A DNA stretch of 64,000 nucleotides from Gaetbulibacter_A sp043876815 (GTDB lineage: Bacteria > Bacteroidota > Bacteroidia > Flavobacteriales > Flavobacteriaceae): the NCBI RefSeq assembly GCF_043876815.1, contig NZ_JBAWKA010000002.1, positions 744,001-808,000 of the forward strand, given 5' to 3'. Under the pieces are notes generated by a model. It was not told where the DNA came from, did no database searches, and was given only the letters and a program-made list of their open reading frames with translations. Positions 53,746 to 63,668 of this stretch are shown in pieces (positions within the stretch are counted from its first letter, which is position 1; every line of letters starts with the position of its first letter). The position numbers and the translations under genes were made by a program.

Positions 53746-54549
53746 ATGGGTAAAGTTGTTTTAATTACCGGTGGGTCTTCGGGCATCGGAAAATCTATTG
53801 GTGAGTACTTAAAAAGCAAGGATTTTATAGTTTACGGTACTAGTCGTACTCCTGAGAAATATACCGACAGTAATTTTCCAATTTTAAACCTCGACGTTAC
53901 CAATGTCTCTAGTATTCAGAGAGCGGTAAATCGTGTTGTTTCTATTGAAAACAGGATAGATGTGTTAATTAATAATGCGGGAATTGGTATTACGGGACCT
54001 ATAGAAGAGATACCTGAGAAAGAAATTAAGAACAACTTTGAAACTAATTTTTTTGGTCCGATTAACATGATCAAAGCAGTACTGCCGAAAATGCGGGAAC
54101 AAGGATCGGGTTTGATTATTAATGTGACGTCCATTGCTGGTTATATGGGGCTTCCGTATCGCGGAATTTACAGTGCGAGCAAAGGAGCCTTGGAGTTAGT
54201 TACCGAAGCCTTACGGATGGAGATAAAGGATTTCAATATTCACATGACCAATGTAGCTCCGGGTGATTTTGCTACTAATATTGCATCTGGTCGTTACCAT
54301 GCTCCAATAGTGGAAGGTTCTCCCTATAAGACCCCTTACAAGAATACTTTAGAATTAATGGATGCTCATGTGAACAGCGGCAGTAATCCGGAGGAAATGG
54401 CTGTAGCAGTCTTTAAAATAATACAGACGAAACGCCCTAAAGTGCATTACAAAGTAGGTGATTTTCTTCAGAAGTTCTCGATAGTATTAAAGCGAATTTT
54501 ACCCGATAAGGCTTATGAAAAAATGTTGATGAAACATTATAAACTTTAA
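53746..54549 (+). CDS. SDR family oxidoreductase
   Basis: The 267-residue classical short-chain dehydrogenase has the cofactor motif TGGSSGIGKS at residue 8, NNAGIG near 82, catalytic Ser-Tyr-Lys in VTSIAGYMGLPYRGIYSASKGA and NVAPGDFATN after it. Basic residues after the second strand (TSRTPEKY) suggest NADPH. The substrate is unknown. It starts 53 bp after the SRP RNA T-run. Confidence 0.93.
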   Translation: MGKVVLITGGSSGIGKSIGEYLKSKDFIVYGTSRTPEKYTDSNFPILNLDVTNVSSIQRAVNRVVSIENRIDVLINNAGIGITGPIEEIPEKEIKNNFETNFFGPINMIKAVLPKMREQGSGLIINVTSIAGYMGLPYRGIYSASKGALELVTEALRMEIKDFNIHMTNVAPGDFATNIASGRYHAPIVEGSPYKTPYKNTLELMDAHVNSGSNPEEMAVAVFKIIQTKRPKVHYKVGDFLQKFSIVLKRILPDKAYEKMLMKHYKL

Positions 54550-54551
54550 GA

Positions 54552-55979
54552 TCATTGATTAATCAAGCCTAATAATTCATCTTCGAAGCGCACTGAAAAA
54601 ATATTCGTATTATTATTTACAATTTTATCATTAGGATTAACCAAAAATGATTTGGTCATAGGATAGACAGCAAGAGTTTCTGCTGATGTTTTGGGATATT
54701 TTAAATGATATTCATTTTTATATCCAAAACGATTTTTACTAAGTGCTAATTTTGATCTACCGGTATCAACAAGCCCGTCTATATTGATCATAATAAAATG
54801 AACTTCAGGATACTTTTGTTTAAGTTCTTTTATTTTAAAATGACTTTCTCTGAAATGATTATAGTAGTTGTTAGACCAGAATGAAATAACGGTTGGTTGG
54901 TTTATAACATCATTTATTTTAACATGATCATTATTATAATTCACCAAATCAATATTTGGGAAATCACTACCTACTTTTAAATTTTGAACCGAAGTATTAA
55001 AGCGCTTAAGCCTATCGTTATTGTTCTCATTTTGGCTGTGAGCCAAGAAATAATTCAGGATTTTCTCGTTGTTTTCGATATCTTGACTTTTAGTAAGGTA
55101 ATTTATGGTGAAATAATACAAAAGGTCGTCCTTCATTTTGGGATTACTCACTAAGCTGTCGATCAGTTTTAATTTATCCATATTATAACATAATGAGGTA
55201 CGCCCGAAAATGTCTTGATCGGAATGACTCAAATGTTCTTGAAGTGCAGCTGTATTAAAACTATAACGAAGAAAGGATTTGTAAAGAAAGTGGTCTTTTA
55301 ATGCCTCGTCGTTATAATCAATTTTTTTTCTGTAATCAAAATAATTATTGGGTAAGGACGCCAAAATTTCTTTTTTGTTTTTTCCACGATGTAAAAATGG
55401 ATATATCTCCTTACTAGAGTAGTAGCTATACTCTGCATTTGTTTTTACAAAATCCTTGAACGTTTGCGAAGCTCCATGTTTTTTTTCGAAGTTATCAAGC
55501 TTTTCTAACTTCGCGGTTTTAACAGAATCAATATGTTTTAAGTAGTCTTCAGGGGATAATTGACAAGAACCGTATAAACGTTGCTTAGTCTTTTCGTTTT
55601 CTAAAAAATCGTTAATTAAAAAATTATTGCGTTTGGATCCTTCACCTGAAAACACCAGGGACTCATCAAATTCAAGGGTATTTAACCGAATAAGCAAACT
55701 ATCCAAAGGTTCCAGCATCATCATTTGAAGTTCGCCACCGTGATGAAAGGAATATAGTCCTTCTTCTACATGATCTAACTTATAAGTGAAACGGTTTCGA
55801 CCATCCAACTTAATGGTATCAATCGTGGTTTCATCTTTCGTTAAAATAATATAGTTGCTTTGGGGATTTATAATTTCTCCCCCAATAAATGCATGTGTCT
55901 TGTTGGTTTCATTTGTTTTATTGCATCCTAAAAACAGGATGGACATTAAAATAGAACCCATCAAAATATATAACCTCAT
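54552..55979 (-). CDS. Thioredoxin-fold lipoprotein lacking redox cysteines
   Basis: The 475 residues begin with a lipobox FLGC (Cys19). An N-terminal DUF4369-like beta domain (about 25-120) is followed by a helical middle. From about residue 335 there is a TlpA-like thioredoxin fold: VGSDFPNIDLVNYNNDHVKI, then VISFWSNNYYNHFRESHFKI. The usual WCxxC is replaced by SNNYYNH, so it cannot be a thiol oxidoreductase. It probably has a structural or binding role. It is convergent with the SDR gene. Confidence 0.82.
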   Translation of the reverse strand: MRLYILMGSILMSILFLGCNKTNETNKTHAFIGGEIINPQSNYIILTKDETTIDTIKLDGRNRFTYKLDHVEEGLYSFHHGGELQMMMLEPLDSLLIRLNTLEFDESLVFSGEGSKRNNFLINDFLENEKTKQRLYGSCQLSPEDYLKHIDSVKTAKLEKLDNFEKKHGASQTFKDFVKTNAEYSYYSSKEIYPFLHRGKNKKEILASLPNNYFDYRKKIDYNDEALKDHFLYKSFLRYSFNTAALQEHLSHSDQDIFGRTSLCYNMDKLKLIDSLVSNPKMKDDLLYYFTINYLTKSQDIENNEKILNYFLAHSQNENNNDRLKRFNTSVQNLKVGSDFPNIDLVNYNNDHVKINDVINQPTVISFWSNNYYNHFRESHFKIKELKQKYPEVHFIMINIDGLVDTGRSKLALSKNRFGYKNEYHLKYPKTSAETLAVYPMTKSFLVNPNDKIVNNNTNIFSVRFEDELLGLINQ

Positions 55980-56133
55980 AAATCCTACTTAATATATTTA
56001 TCGATAACAAAAATAAATGTTGTTCTAATAAAGTCCTGTTAAGGCGTTGTTAATATTTACATAACATTGTATTTTACAAGGTTCTGCGATTTAAAAATAA
56101 GCATTTAAGTTTCGGTGTAACAATTCAATTTTC

Positions 56134-56141
56134 TACTTTTG
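56134..56141 (+). promoter_or_regulatory. Candidate -7 box for the ABC-F gene
   Basis: TACTTTTG, a match to TANNTTTG, lies 21 bp before the ABC-F start codon. The upstream box is only TTC with a 20-base spacer (56111-56113), so support is partial. Confidence 0.4.
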
Positions 56142-56162
56142 CCGAAATATTAAAATACGGCT

Positions 56163-57788
56163 ATGTTAACAGTATCTAATTTATCAGTTCAATTCGGAAA
56201 GCGCGTTCTTTTTGACGATGTAAACACCACCTTCAATACCGGGAATTGCTATGGTATTATTGGCGCTAACGGTTCTGGAAAATCTACTTTTTTAAAAATT
56301 ATTTCTGGTAAAATGGACCCGACTTCAGGTCATGTATCCTTAGAGTCCGGAAAACGTATGTCTGTATTAGAACAAAACCACAACTTGTATGACGAGAATA
56401 CGGTTCTTGAAACGGTATTGATGGGAAATAAGCCTTTATATGATCTTAAAACCCAAATTGATGCTTTGTATGCTGACTATTCCGACGAAAATGCCGATAA
56501 AATTGGGGAATTGCAGGTTTCTTTTGAAGAAATGAATGGGTGGAATGCCGATAGTGATGCTGCTGCTTTACTGTCGAACCTTGGCATAAAGGAAGATTTA
56601 CACTACAGTTTGATGGGTGATTTAGATGGGAAACAAAAAGTACGCGTGCTTTTAGCCCAGGCCTTATTTGGAAATCCTGACGTACTTATCATGGATGAGC
56701 CTACCAACGATCTGGATTACGAAACAATATCATGGTTGGAAAACTTTTTGGCTAATTATGATAATTGTGTGATCGTGGTTTCTCACGACCGTCACTTTTT
56801 AGATGCGGTTTGTACGCATATTTCGGATATCGATTTTGGAAAAATCAATCATTATTCTGGAAATTATACATTTTGGTATGAGTCGTCTCAGTTAGCCGCA
56901 AGACAGCACGCACAACAGAATAAAAAAGCTGAAGAGAAGAAAAAGGAGTTGGAAGAATTTATTCGTCGTTTTTCTGCTAACGTGGCCAAGAGCAAACAAG
57001 CTACCAGTAGAAAAAAGATGATTGAAAAGCTTAATATTTCAGATATCAGAAAAACAAGTCGTCGTTATCCGGCCATTATTTTTGAGCGCGATCGTGAAGC
57101 CGGTGATCAAATTTTAAATATCGAAGGATTACAAGCTTCCCTTGACGGTGAACTTTTATTTAAGAACATCGATCTCAATCTAGCCAAAGGCGATAAAGTT
57201 GTAGTATTTTCAAAGGATTCGAGAGCTACTACCGCTTTTTACCAAATTATTAATGATAAAGAAAAGGCTGATGCCGGAAAATTCCAGTGGGGTATAACCA
57301 CCACGCAGGCTTATTTACCTTTGGATAACAGTGAATACTTTAATAACAATTTATCCCTTGTAGATTGGTTGCGCCAATGGGCAAAAACAGAGGAGGAGCG
57401 TGAAGAGGTTTACATTCGCGGTTTCCTAGGAAAAATGATTTTCAGTGGTGATGAAGCTTTGAAAAAATCAAATGTGCTTTCTGGAGGTGAAAAAGTACGT
57501 TGTATGTTGAGTAGAATGATGATGCAGCGTGCAAACGTATTGATGCTAGATGAACCAACAAACCACTTAGATTTGGAGAGCATTACGGCCTTCAACAATT
57601 CATTGAAAAATTTTAAGGGAACAGTGTTATTTACCACACATGATCATGAATTTGCTCAAACGGTAGCGAACAGAGTTGTTGAATTGACCCCTGGCGGCAT
57701 TATTGATCGCTATACCACTTTCGAGGAGTATATGCAAGATAAAAACATTAAGGAAATCCGCGAAAAAATGTACGCTGTTGAAGCTTAA
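56163..57788 (+). CDS. ABC-F family ATPase (ribosome-associated), degenerate second Walker A
   Basis: The 541-residue ABC-F protein has no membrane part. The first ATPase domain has Walker A GANGSGKST, LDGKQKVRVLLAQAL signature and MDEPTNDLD, followed by the linker helix rich in Lys/Glu. The second domain has LSGGEKVRCMLSRMMM and LDEPTNHLDLES. However, its Walker A position reads VVVFSKDSRATTAFYQ, without the GxxxxGK[ST] loop. ABC-F proteins such as YbiT or EttA act on the ribosomal E site to relieve stalling. The stop codon overlaps the convergent DUF2007 gene by 4 bp. Confidence 0.9.
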   Translation: MLTVSNLSVQFGKRVLFDDVNTTFNTGNCYGIIGANGSGKSTFLKIISGKMDPTSGHVSLESGKRMSVLEQNHNLYDENTVLETVLMGNKPLYDLKTQIDALYADYSDENADKIGELQVSFEEMNGWNADSDAAALLSNLGIKEDLHYSLMGDLDGKQKVRVLLAQALFGNPDVLIMDEPTNDLDYETISWLENFLANYDNCVIVVSHDRHFLDAVCTHISDIDFGKINHYSGNYTFWYESSQLAARQHAQQNKKAEEKKKELEEFIRRFSANVAKSKQATSRKKMIEKLNISDIRKTSRRYPAIIFERDREAGDQILNIEGLQASLDGELLFKNIDLNLAKGDKVVVFSKDSRATTAFYQIINDKEKADAGKFQWGITTTQAYLPLDNSEYFNNNLSLVDWLRQWAKTEEEREEVYIRGFLGKMIFSGDEALKKSNVLSGGEKVRCMLSRMMMQRANVLMLDEPTNHLDLESITAFNNSLKNFKGTVLFTTHDHEFAQTVANRVVELTPGGIIDRYTTFEEYMQDKNIKEIREKMYAVEA

Positions 57789-58024
57789 TCATTTTGTAAT
57801 TCGCTAGTAAAACTTTCAACAATTTTAACCGCCACATCCAGTTCGTCTTGGTGAACATGAATTTCCTGAACCGAAGGATTAGAAGCTCCAAAAAGCGGTG
57901 TTAAACCACTACCGGTACGGTCTTTTAGAACAGGAGAAATATTCTCCTTTTCTAAGGCCTCCGCAATACGTTGTACTGTTATAAATTCGCCGGTATAAAT
58001 TTTTATGTAATCGTGATGGGACAT
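57785..58024 (-). CDS. DUF2007 (putative signal-transducing) protein, 79 aa
   Basis: This small soluble protein has the DUF2007 pattern: IYTGEFITVQRIAEALEKEN, a loop with SGLTPLFGAS, then VQEIHVHQDELDVAVKIVES. The ferredoxin-like fold is inferred from the family. It overlaps the convergent ABC-F gene by 4 bp at the 3' end. Confidence 0.85.
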   Translation of the reverse strand: MSHHDYIKIYTGEFITVQRIAEALEKENISPVLKDRTGSGLTPLFGASNPSVQEIHVHQDELDVAVKIVESFTSELQND

Positions 58025-58106
58025 AATTTCAGGTTTTTATAAGTTCATATAAGATACGAAATAAAAGATAAAAGTTTATTAAAAAATAATTAAGTTCGTA
58101 TTCAAT

Positions 58107-59336
58107 ATGAATTTAATAGGAAAATTTCAATTTGTTTTTCTCAGTGCAGTTTTAACCCTGATATCTTTCTTGTTGCATTTGTATTCTGGATTTACCACAA
58201 TGATAAATGGAGGTGAGCATTCGGTTTCTAACACTGCCTTAAGCGAAACCATAATTTTACACGCAGAGCATCCTGTTTTTAGTAGAAGAAAAATAACAAC
58301 AGGTTTAATTGAGACTATTTCTGAATTTTTAAATTTGGATTTAGGGTGGTCCTTTGTCTTTGTAAACTTTTCATTTCTTTTTCTTAGTGGCTTAGGAGTT
58401 TATCAACTTTCAAGTCTAATAACTAAGAACAGAAGTGCCTCATTATTTAGTTTATTGATTTATTTTTTCTGTTTTTCTAATATTTTTGCATTTTTCCCAC
58501 CGGTATATACTTACGATGAACCTATTCAGTATAGCTTCATTTTTCTAAGTTTGATATTATTCTTTAAAAGAAAAATCTGGGCATTTGTATTTACTTTTTC
58601 TTTAACACTCCTAGTTCGAGAAACAGCCATAATTCTTCTTCCTGGTTTGTTTTATTATTTTGTTTATGACAATCAAAATAGGTGGAAAAGTGAAATTTCA
58701 TATTTAAAAATAATTAAAAACTCGCTGGCACTTTTACTACCAGTATTAGTCTATGGGCTATATCTGTACACTTTTTTTTATGATTCTTCGCGTGCTGAAT
58801 CGTCAAAAGAGTATTTTATTTTAAGGTTTTCAAGAATCGGTTTTAATTTTAGTACGAGCGAGGTTATCATTGAAACCATAGGTTCTTTCCTTATTATTTA
58901 TTTGATTCCCGTTTATCTTTTGATATTAGCTCTAGGATCCGATTATTACGATGCAAAAATGCAGAAATTTAGTAAAGCGTTTTTATTAAGTTTTTGTCTA
59001 AATACCGTTGTTGTACTTTTACTAACAAGGGTTAGAGAGCTTAGGCTTTTGGTTTTACCTTTATTTTTCTTATGGCCTATTTTGGGTGTAGCTTTAGAAA
59101 AAGAATTGTCAATAGTGTTGCAAAAACAAAACTATTTGGAAATCTTCTCAAAATTGAAACCGATTTTTTTGTTTGTAATTTTGTCTCTGATTAATTCAGT
59201 ACTGTCCTTTAACATTTACAGGGTAACGATCGGTCCCGAGATAGGACTCTTCAATCTCTATTTGTTTATTTCCTTAGAAATGATTTTACTTCATTCAATC
59301 ATGAAGTATTATTTAGCCAAGCGAATCTTAACGTAA
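58107..59336 (+). CDS. Polytopic membrane protein, possibly a GT-C type glycosyltransferase
   Basis: The 409 residues have about ten membrane helices and a first extracytoplasmic loop carrying NGGEHSVSNTALSETIILHAEHP. The helix-rich layout with charged residues in LLVRETAIILLP resembles lipid-linked-sugar transferases or Wzy-like proteins, but no diagnostic motif is seen. It overlaps the convergent pheT by 9 bp. Confidence 0.7.
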   Translation: MNLIGKFQFVFLSAVLTLISFLLHLYSGFTTMINGGEHSVSNTALSETIILHAEHPVFSRRKITTGLIETISEFLNLDLGWSFVFVNFSFLFLSGLGVYQLSSLITKNRSASLFSLLIYFFCFSNIFAFFPPVYTYDEPIQYSFIFLSLILFFKRKIWAFVFTFSLTLLVRETAIILLPGLFYYFVYDNQNRWKSEISYLKIIKNSLALLLPVLVYGLYLYTFFYDSSRAESSKEYFILRFSRIGFNFSTSEVIIETIGSFLIIYLIPVYLLILALGSDYYDAKMQKFSKAFLLSFCLNTVVVLLLTRVRELRLLVLPLFFLWPILGVALEKELSIVLQKQNYLEIFSKLKPIFLFVILSLINSVLSFNIYRVTIGPEIGLFNLYLFISLEMILLHSIMKYYLAKRILT

Positions 59337-61754
59337 TTCAGCACCCAATTGTTCTTCAAAACTGGTTTGTAATTTCGACATGATCTTATCTATTTGCTTG
59401 TCGGTCAAAGTTTTATTTTCGTCCTGGAAGGTAAAACTCACCGCGTAGCTTTTCTTGCCTTCAGGCAAATTCTTACCTTGATAAACATCAAAAAGATTAA
59501 CAGCTTTCAACAACTTCTTTTCGGTTTGTTGCGTAATACTGTATATGGATTCAAAGCTTACGTTATCATCCACTAATAAGGCGAAATCACGACGAACTTC
59601 AGGGTATTTAGCAATAGATTTGAAAGTTATATTATTCCGTTTAATGATTTCTAAAATGGCGTCCCAGTAAACATTAGCATACAATACTTCTTGAGTAATA
59701 TCAAAATGTTTTAAAACTGTTTTTTTCACTATTCCAAAATCCACGAGTTTTGATTTTCCTAGTTGCAGCGATAGACCTTCACTAAACACATCATCACTAA
59801 CAGGATATTCTCTGTATCTTGAAATACCTAAACGCTCCAGTATACTCGTAATAATACCTTTAAAGTAGAAGAAATCACTTTTTTTATTTGGATTTGTCCA
59901 GGTTTCTTGATGTTGATCTCCTGTTACAAACAAGGCCAAATGTTTAAACTCTTCACGGCTGTCTTTAAAATTGTGATAGGTTTTACCAAATTCAAAGAGT
60001 TTTAGATCGTTTCGTTTTCTGTTTATATTAAAACTTACAGCTTCTAAACCAGAAAACAATAAGCTTTGGCGAAGTACCGACAAATCATTACTTAAAGGGT
60101 TTAACATCGTAATGTTATGTTCCTCCTTTAGATCTTCACTTAATGAAATATAATTCGGAGTGGTTAAAGAATTAGAAAGCATTTCAAAAAAACCTTGAGC
60201 TACAAGCTGGTTCCCTACAATATTTTGGATCTTATAATCCTCAAATCGGGAAGTTCTTGATATAGAAGCATTCAGTTTTTCTGTAGTCCCTACATTGTTA
60301 TAACCGTAAACCCGAAGAATTTCTTCTATAATATCAGCTTCACGCTGAACATCATTTCTATACGCAGGAACAGTTAGCCCTAAGCCGGTTTCGGTAACAT
60401 TATTGACCTTAATTTCAAGTGAGGTCAAAATTTGTTTAATTCTTTCTCGAGGAATTTCTTCCCCAATTAAATTTTTGGCATTATCGAAGCTTAAACGAAC
60501 TTCAAAATCTTCAATTTTTTTAGGATAAATATCAACGATGTCACTGGTAATTTCACCTCCGGCGACTTCCTGAATGAGCAGAGTCGCTCTTTTTAAGGCA
60601 TATTCTGTAATATTCGGATCGATACCACGCTCAAATCGAAAAGAGGCATCGGTATTTAAACCATGGCGTTTAGCCGTTTTTCGAATACTCACAGGATTGA
60701 AATAAGCACTTTCAAGGAAAATACTGGTCGTTGTTTCGGATACTCCTGAATTTTCTCCACCAAACACACCTGCAATACACATAGGCTTTTCAGCATCGCA
60801 GATCATCAGATCATCTTCATGTAATTCGCGCTCTACACCATCTAATGTTGTGAATTTAGTACCCGATTTCAAGGTTTTTACTTCAATGGAATTGCCTGTA
60901 ATTTTAGATGCATCAAAAGCGTGTAAGGGCTGACCTAACTCATGTAAAACATAGTTTGTAGCATCAACCACATTGTTAATAGGCGTTAATCCTATGGCTT
61001 TTAATCGGTGTTGAAGCCATTCCGGGGATTCCTTAACTTTCAATCCAGAAATGGTGACCCCACAATAACGCGGTGCAAGCTCCTTGTTTAAAACTTCAAC
61101 ATCAATTTTTAAAATACGACTGTCAATTCTAAAAGAACTAACTGAAGGCGTAATAAGTTCCAGGCTAATATCTTTTTGTAGAAGACCTGCTTTTAAATCA
61201 CGAGCAACACCATAATGACTCATGGCATCCGCTCTGTTTGGTGTTAATCCGATTTCGAAAACCCGATCGTTTTCAATTTTAAATATATCAGCACATGGTG
61301 TTCCCGGTTTAAGATCGTTATCTAGAACCATTATTCCCGCATGCGATGAGCCCAGGCCTAATTCGTCTTCAGCACAGATCATTCCCTGACTTTCTTCACC
61401 TCGAATTTTCCCTTTTTTAATGGTCCAGGGCTCACCTTCCGGGGAATATAAGGTTGTTCCTATAGTTGCTACTGGTACTTTCTGACCGACAGCTACATTG
61501 GGTGCTCCACATACAATTTGAAGCGAGGTACCAGTACCTATATCTACAGTGGTTAATTTTAATTTATCAGCATTTGGATGTTTTACACATGTTAAAACGT
61601 GCCCAACAACAACACCTTCCAATCCGCCTTTAACAGACTGATAGAAATCTAGCCCTTCAACTTCAAGACCTAGATCAGTTAATAATTCGCTGGTTTGTTC
61701 GGCGGTCCAATCTGTTTTTAAAAACTGTTTTAACCAGTTGTAAGAAATCTTCAT
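59328..61754 (-). CDS. pheT: Phenylalanine-tRNA ligase beta subunit
   Basis: The 808 residues include the N-terminal tRNA-binding EMAP domain (VGHVLTCVKHPNADKLKLT), the B3/B4 editing domain with PNRADAMSHYGVARDL and VVDATNYVLHELGQPLHAFD, a B5 domain and core catalytic-like domain (IRKTAKRHGLNTDASFRFER), and a C-terminal FDX-ACB domain (YPEVRRDFALLVDDNVSFES). It forms the alpha2beta2 enzyme with PheS, encoded elsewhere. It is full length and highly conserved. Confidence 0.98.
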   Translation of the reverse strand: MKISYNWLKQFLKTDWTAEQTSELLTDLGLEVEGLDFYQSVKGGLEGVVVGHVLTCVKHPNADKLKLTTVDIGTGTSLQIVCGAPNVAVGQKVPVATIGTTLYSPEGEPWTIKKGKIRGEESQGMICAEDELGLGSSHAGIMVLDNDLKPGTPCADIFKIENDRVFEIGLTPNRADAMSHYGVARDLKAGLLQKDISLELITPSVSSFRIDSRILKIDVEVLNKELAPRYCGVTISGLKVKESPEWLQHRLKAIGLTPINNVVDATNYVLHELGQPLHAFDASKITGNSIEVKTLKSGTKFTTLDGVERELHEDDLMICDAEKPMCIAGVFGGENSGVSETTTSIFLESAYFNPVSIRKTAKRHGLNTDASFRFERGIDPNITEYALKRATLLIQEVAGGEITSDIVDIYPKKIEDFEVRLSFDNAKNLIGEEIPRERIKQILTSLEIKVNNVTETGLGLTVPAYRNDVQREADIIEEILRVYGYNNVGTTEKLNASISRTSRFEDYKIQNIVGNQLVAQGFFEMLSNSLTTPNYISLSEDLKEEHNITMLNPLSNDLSVLRQSLLFSGLEAVSFNINRKRNDLKLFEFGKTYHNFKDSREEFKHLALFVTGDQHQETWTNPNKKSDFFYFKGIITSILERLGISRYREYPVSDDVFSEGLSLQLGKSKLVDFGIVKKTVLKHFDITQEVLYANVYWDAILEIIKRNNITFKSIAKYPEVRRDFALLVDDNVSFESIYSITQQTEKKLLKAVNLFDVYQGKNLPEGKKSYAVSFTFQDENKTLTDKQIDKIMSKLQTSFEEQLGAELR

Positions 61755-61897
61755 AAATCGTAGTCCTTGGATTTATCGGCAAAGATAAAATAAAGGTGTT
61801 AGCATTCAAATAAAGCTAAAATAAAAAACAGGAGGAATCTTTTTTAATTCTGCAGCTATTGTCGTTATTTAGAACTTTCATTATCAAAAGCGTATTT

Positions 61898-63109
61898 ATG
61901 AGGTATATTGTACTAGTTATTATCGTTTTATTTTTTGTGAATTGCAATAAAAACACTGAACCTGAAACTTTGATACAGGGAACTTACAAAGGTGTTTTTA
62001 AAACTCAGGATGGTCAGGATATTCCTTTTATTTTCGAAGTTACTTCGGATACAAGCCTTACCATTAAAAATGCGAGCGAAAGGGTGGAGGTAAACGATAT
62101 TCAATATAAAAACGACTCTGTTTTTATTCAAATACCTGTTTTTGAGGGTTTTATTTCCGCTAAGTTAGAGAATAAAATCATGAAAGGAAATTTAATAACA
62201 CCGAGTCTTAAGAGGTCAATACCATTTGAGTCTGAACCAGATTCTGTTCGTTTCCATGTAGTTGAATCACCCGAATTTGATATTTCAGGAAACTGGGAAA
62301 CTGTTTTTGGACCTAGATCCGAGGATAATGGGTCTAACGCAAAAGGTATTTTTACTCAGAATGGCGCCAAAGTTTCCGGAACCTTTCGAACCACTACCGG
62401 TGATTATCGGTTTTTAGATGGGGTGATGGATGGTAACCAACTAAAATTGTCCACTTTTGATGGGTCTCATGTTTTTTTATTCACCGGAAATGTAACAAAT
62501 GATAGTATTCAGGGAACGTTTTATTCTGGAAATCATTGGAAGGAAGATTTTGTTGCTTGGCGAAATGAAGATTTTGAATTACCGGACGCTGATTCGCTTA
62601 CTTTCTTAAAACCTGGTAATAAAACCATTAGTTTTACGTTTCCTGATGGCGAAGGAAATGAACTGAGTTTAGATGATCCACGATTTAAAGATAAAGTCGT
62701 TTTAGTTCAAATTATGGGAACGTGGTGTCCAAATTGTTTGGATGAAAGCCGTTTTTTAGCAAAATATTATCAGGAAAACAAGTCAAAAGGTCTTGAAATC
62801 ATTGCTTTGTCTTTTGAATATGCTAAAACCGAAGAAGCGGCTTTTACCAATATAAGACGGCTTAAAGAAAATACAGGAATTGATTACCCTGTTTTGTTAG
62901 CGCAGTATGGTTCTTCCAGTAAAAATGAGGCGAATGCCAAGTTGCCCATGTTGAACCACGTATTATCCTATCCAACGCTTATTTACATCGATAAAACCGG
63001 CGTGGTACGAAAGATACATACTGGTTTTAATGGGCCGGCAACCGGCGAAAAATATGCGGAGTTTACCTCTGATTTAGATAATTTTGTAACCGAATTATTA
63101 AACGAGTGA
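61898..63109 (+). CDS. TlpA-like thioredoxin lipoprotein with WCPNC active site
   Basis: The 403 residues begin with a lipobox FVNC (Cys about 16). Two beta domains (about 25-110 and 125-220) precede a thioredoxin fold with GTWCPNCLDESRFLAKYYQE near residue 270. Typical lower half: LEIIALSFEY and YPTLIYIDKTGVVRKIHTGF. It is a periplasmic disulfide reductase or peroxiredoxin-like protein. ATG 61898 gives a proper signal peptide and is preferred over the TTG at 61859. It is convergent with the next gene with no gap. Confidence 0.9.
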   Translation: MRYIVLVIIVLFFVNCNKNTEPETLIQGTYKGVFKTQDGQDIPFIFEVTSDTSLTIKNASERVEVNDIQYKNDSVFIQIPVFEGFISAKLENKIMKGNLITPSLKRSIPFESEPDSVRFHVVESPEFDISGNWETVFGPRSEDNGSNAKGIFTQNGAKVSGTFRTTTGDYRFLDGVMDGNQLKLSTFDGSHVFLFTGNVTNDSIQGTFYSGNHWKEDFVAWRNEDFELPDADSLTFLKPGNKTISFTFPDGEGNELSLDDPRFKDKVVLVQIMGTWCPNCLDESRFLAKYYQENKSKGLEIIALSFEYAKTEEAAFTNIRRLKENTGIDYPVLLAQYGSSSKNEANAKLPMLNHVLSYPTLIYIDKTGVVRKIHTGFNGPATGEKYAEFTSDLDNFVTELLNE

Positions 63110-63589
63110 TTAAAGTGGGGATAAGTCTTCCAATTTTTCTTCGAATTCGAATTGTAGATCTTCGTGCAAATCTTGTAATACCTTTTTTGCCAATACTAAT
63201 TGGCGGTTGTATGAATTGCGTAACTGGGAACTTCGTTTTATTGAAGGCTTAAAATCACGTAATTTTTCGCAAAAATAAAGCAGTAATTCCACCTCGGTTT
63301 CTTTTTTAGGAGAATAGCGAATAAACTTTTTGACGTTTCTTAAAATTTTACGGACTGATTTTCTAATATAGAAAAAGCTTGCCGTGTTTATGGTTTCAAA
63401 GGATTCATCCATATAATTTTTGATGCTAGCCACATAAGAGTCTTCATCAAAAGAGTCAAAAAGTAAATAGGTGAGGAGTTCTTTGTTTTCTTTTTTAAAT
63501 CTTCCCAATCTTAGGCAAAGCTCTTGTAACTCCTGATTTGTGTGAGAAGATAATTCTTTTTTAATATCTCGAATAGAAGCGGCCTTCAT
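63110..63589 (-). CDS. Conserved hypothetical helical protein, 159 aa
   Basis: Soluble and strongly helical, with many charged residues (RDIKKELSSHTNQELQELCL, then FKKENKELLTYLLFDS). The text looks like a conserved flavobacterial hypothetical. No domain is recognised. ATG 63589 is chosen because the longer frame to 63637 would run through the upstream terminator hairpin. Confidence 0.75.
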   Translation of the reverse strand: MKAASIRDIKKELSSHTNQELQELCLRLGRFKKENKELLTYLLFDSFDEDSYVASIKNYMDESFETINTASFFYIRKSVRKILRNVKKFIRYSPKKETEVELLLYFCEKLRDFKPSIKRSSQLRNSYNRQLVLAKKVLQDLHEDLQFEFEEKLEDLSPL

Positions 63590-63620
63590 AGCATGGATCG
63601 GTTTTGTATAAAAATAAAAA

Positions 63621-63642
63621 AACCATTGTAAGTACAATGGTT
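63621..63642 (-). terminator. Terminator of the E1 dehydrogenase gene
   Basis: A perfect inverted repeat AACCATTGTA / TACAATGGTT, with two bases between, lies just after the minus-strand E1 stop codon. On that strand it is followed by TTTTTATTTTTA. Confidence 0.8.
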
Positions 63643-63668
63643 AATCTGTATTTAGTTTTCTATGTTAC

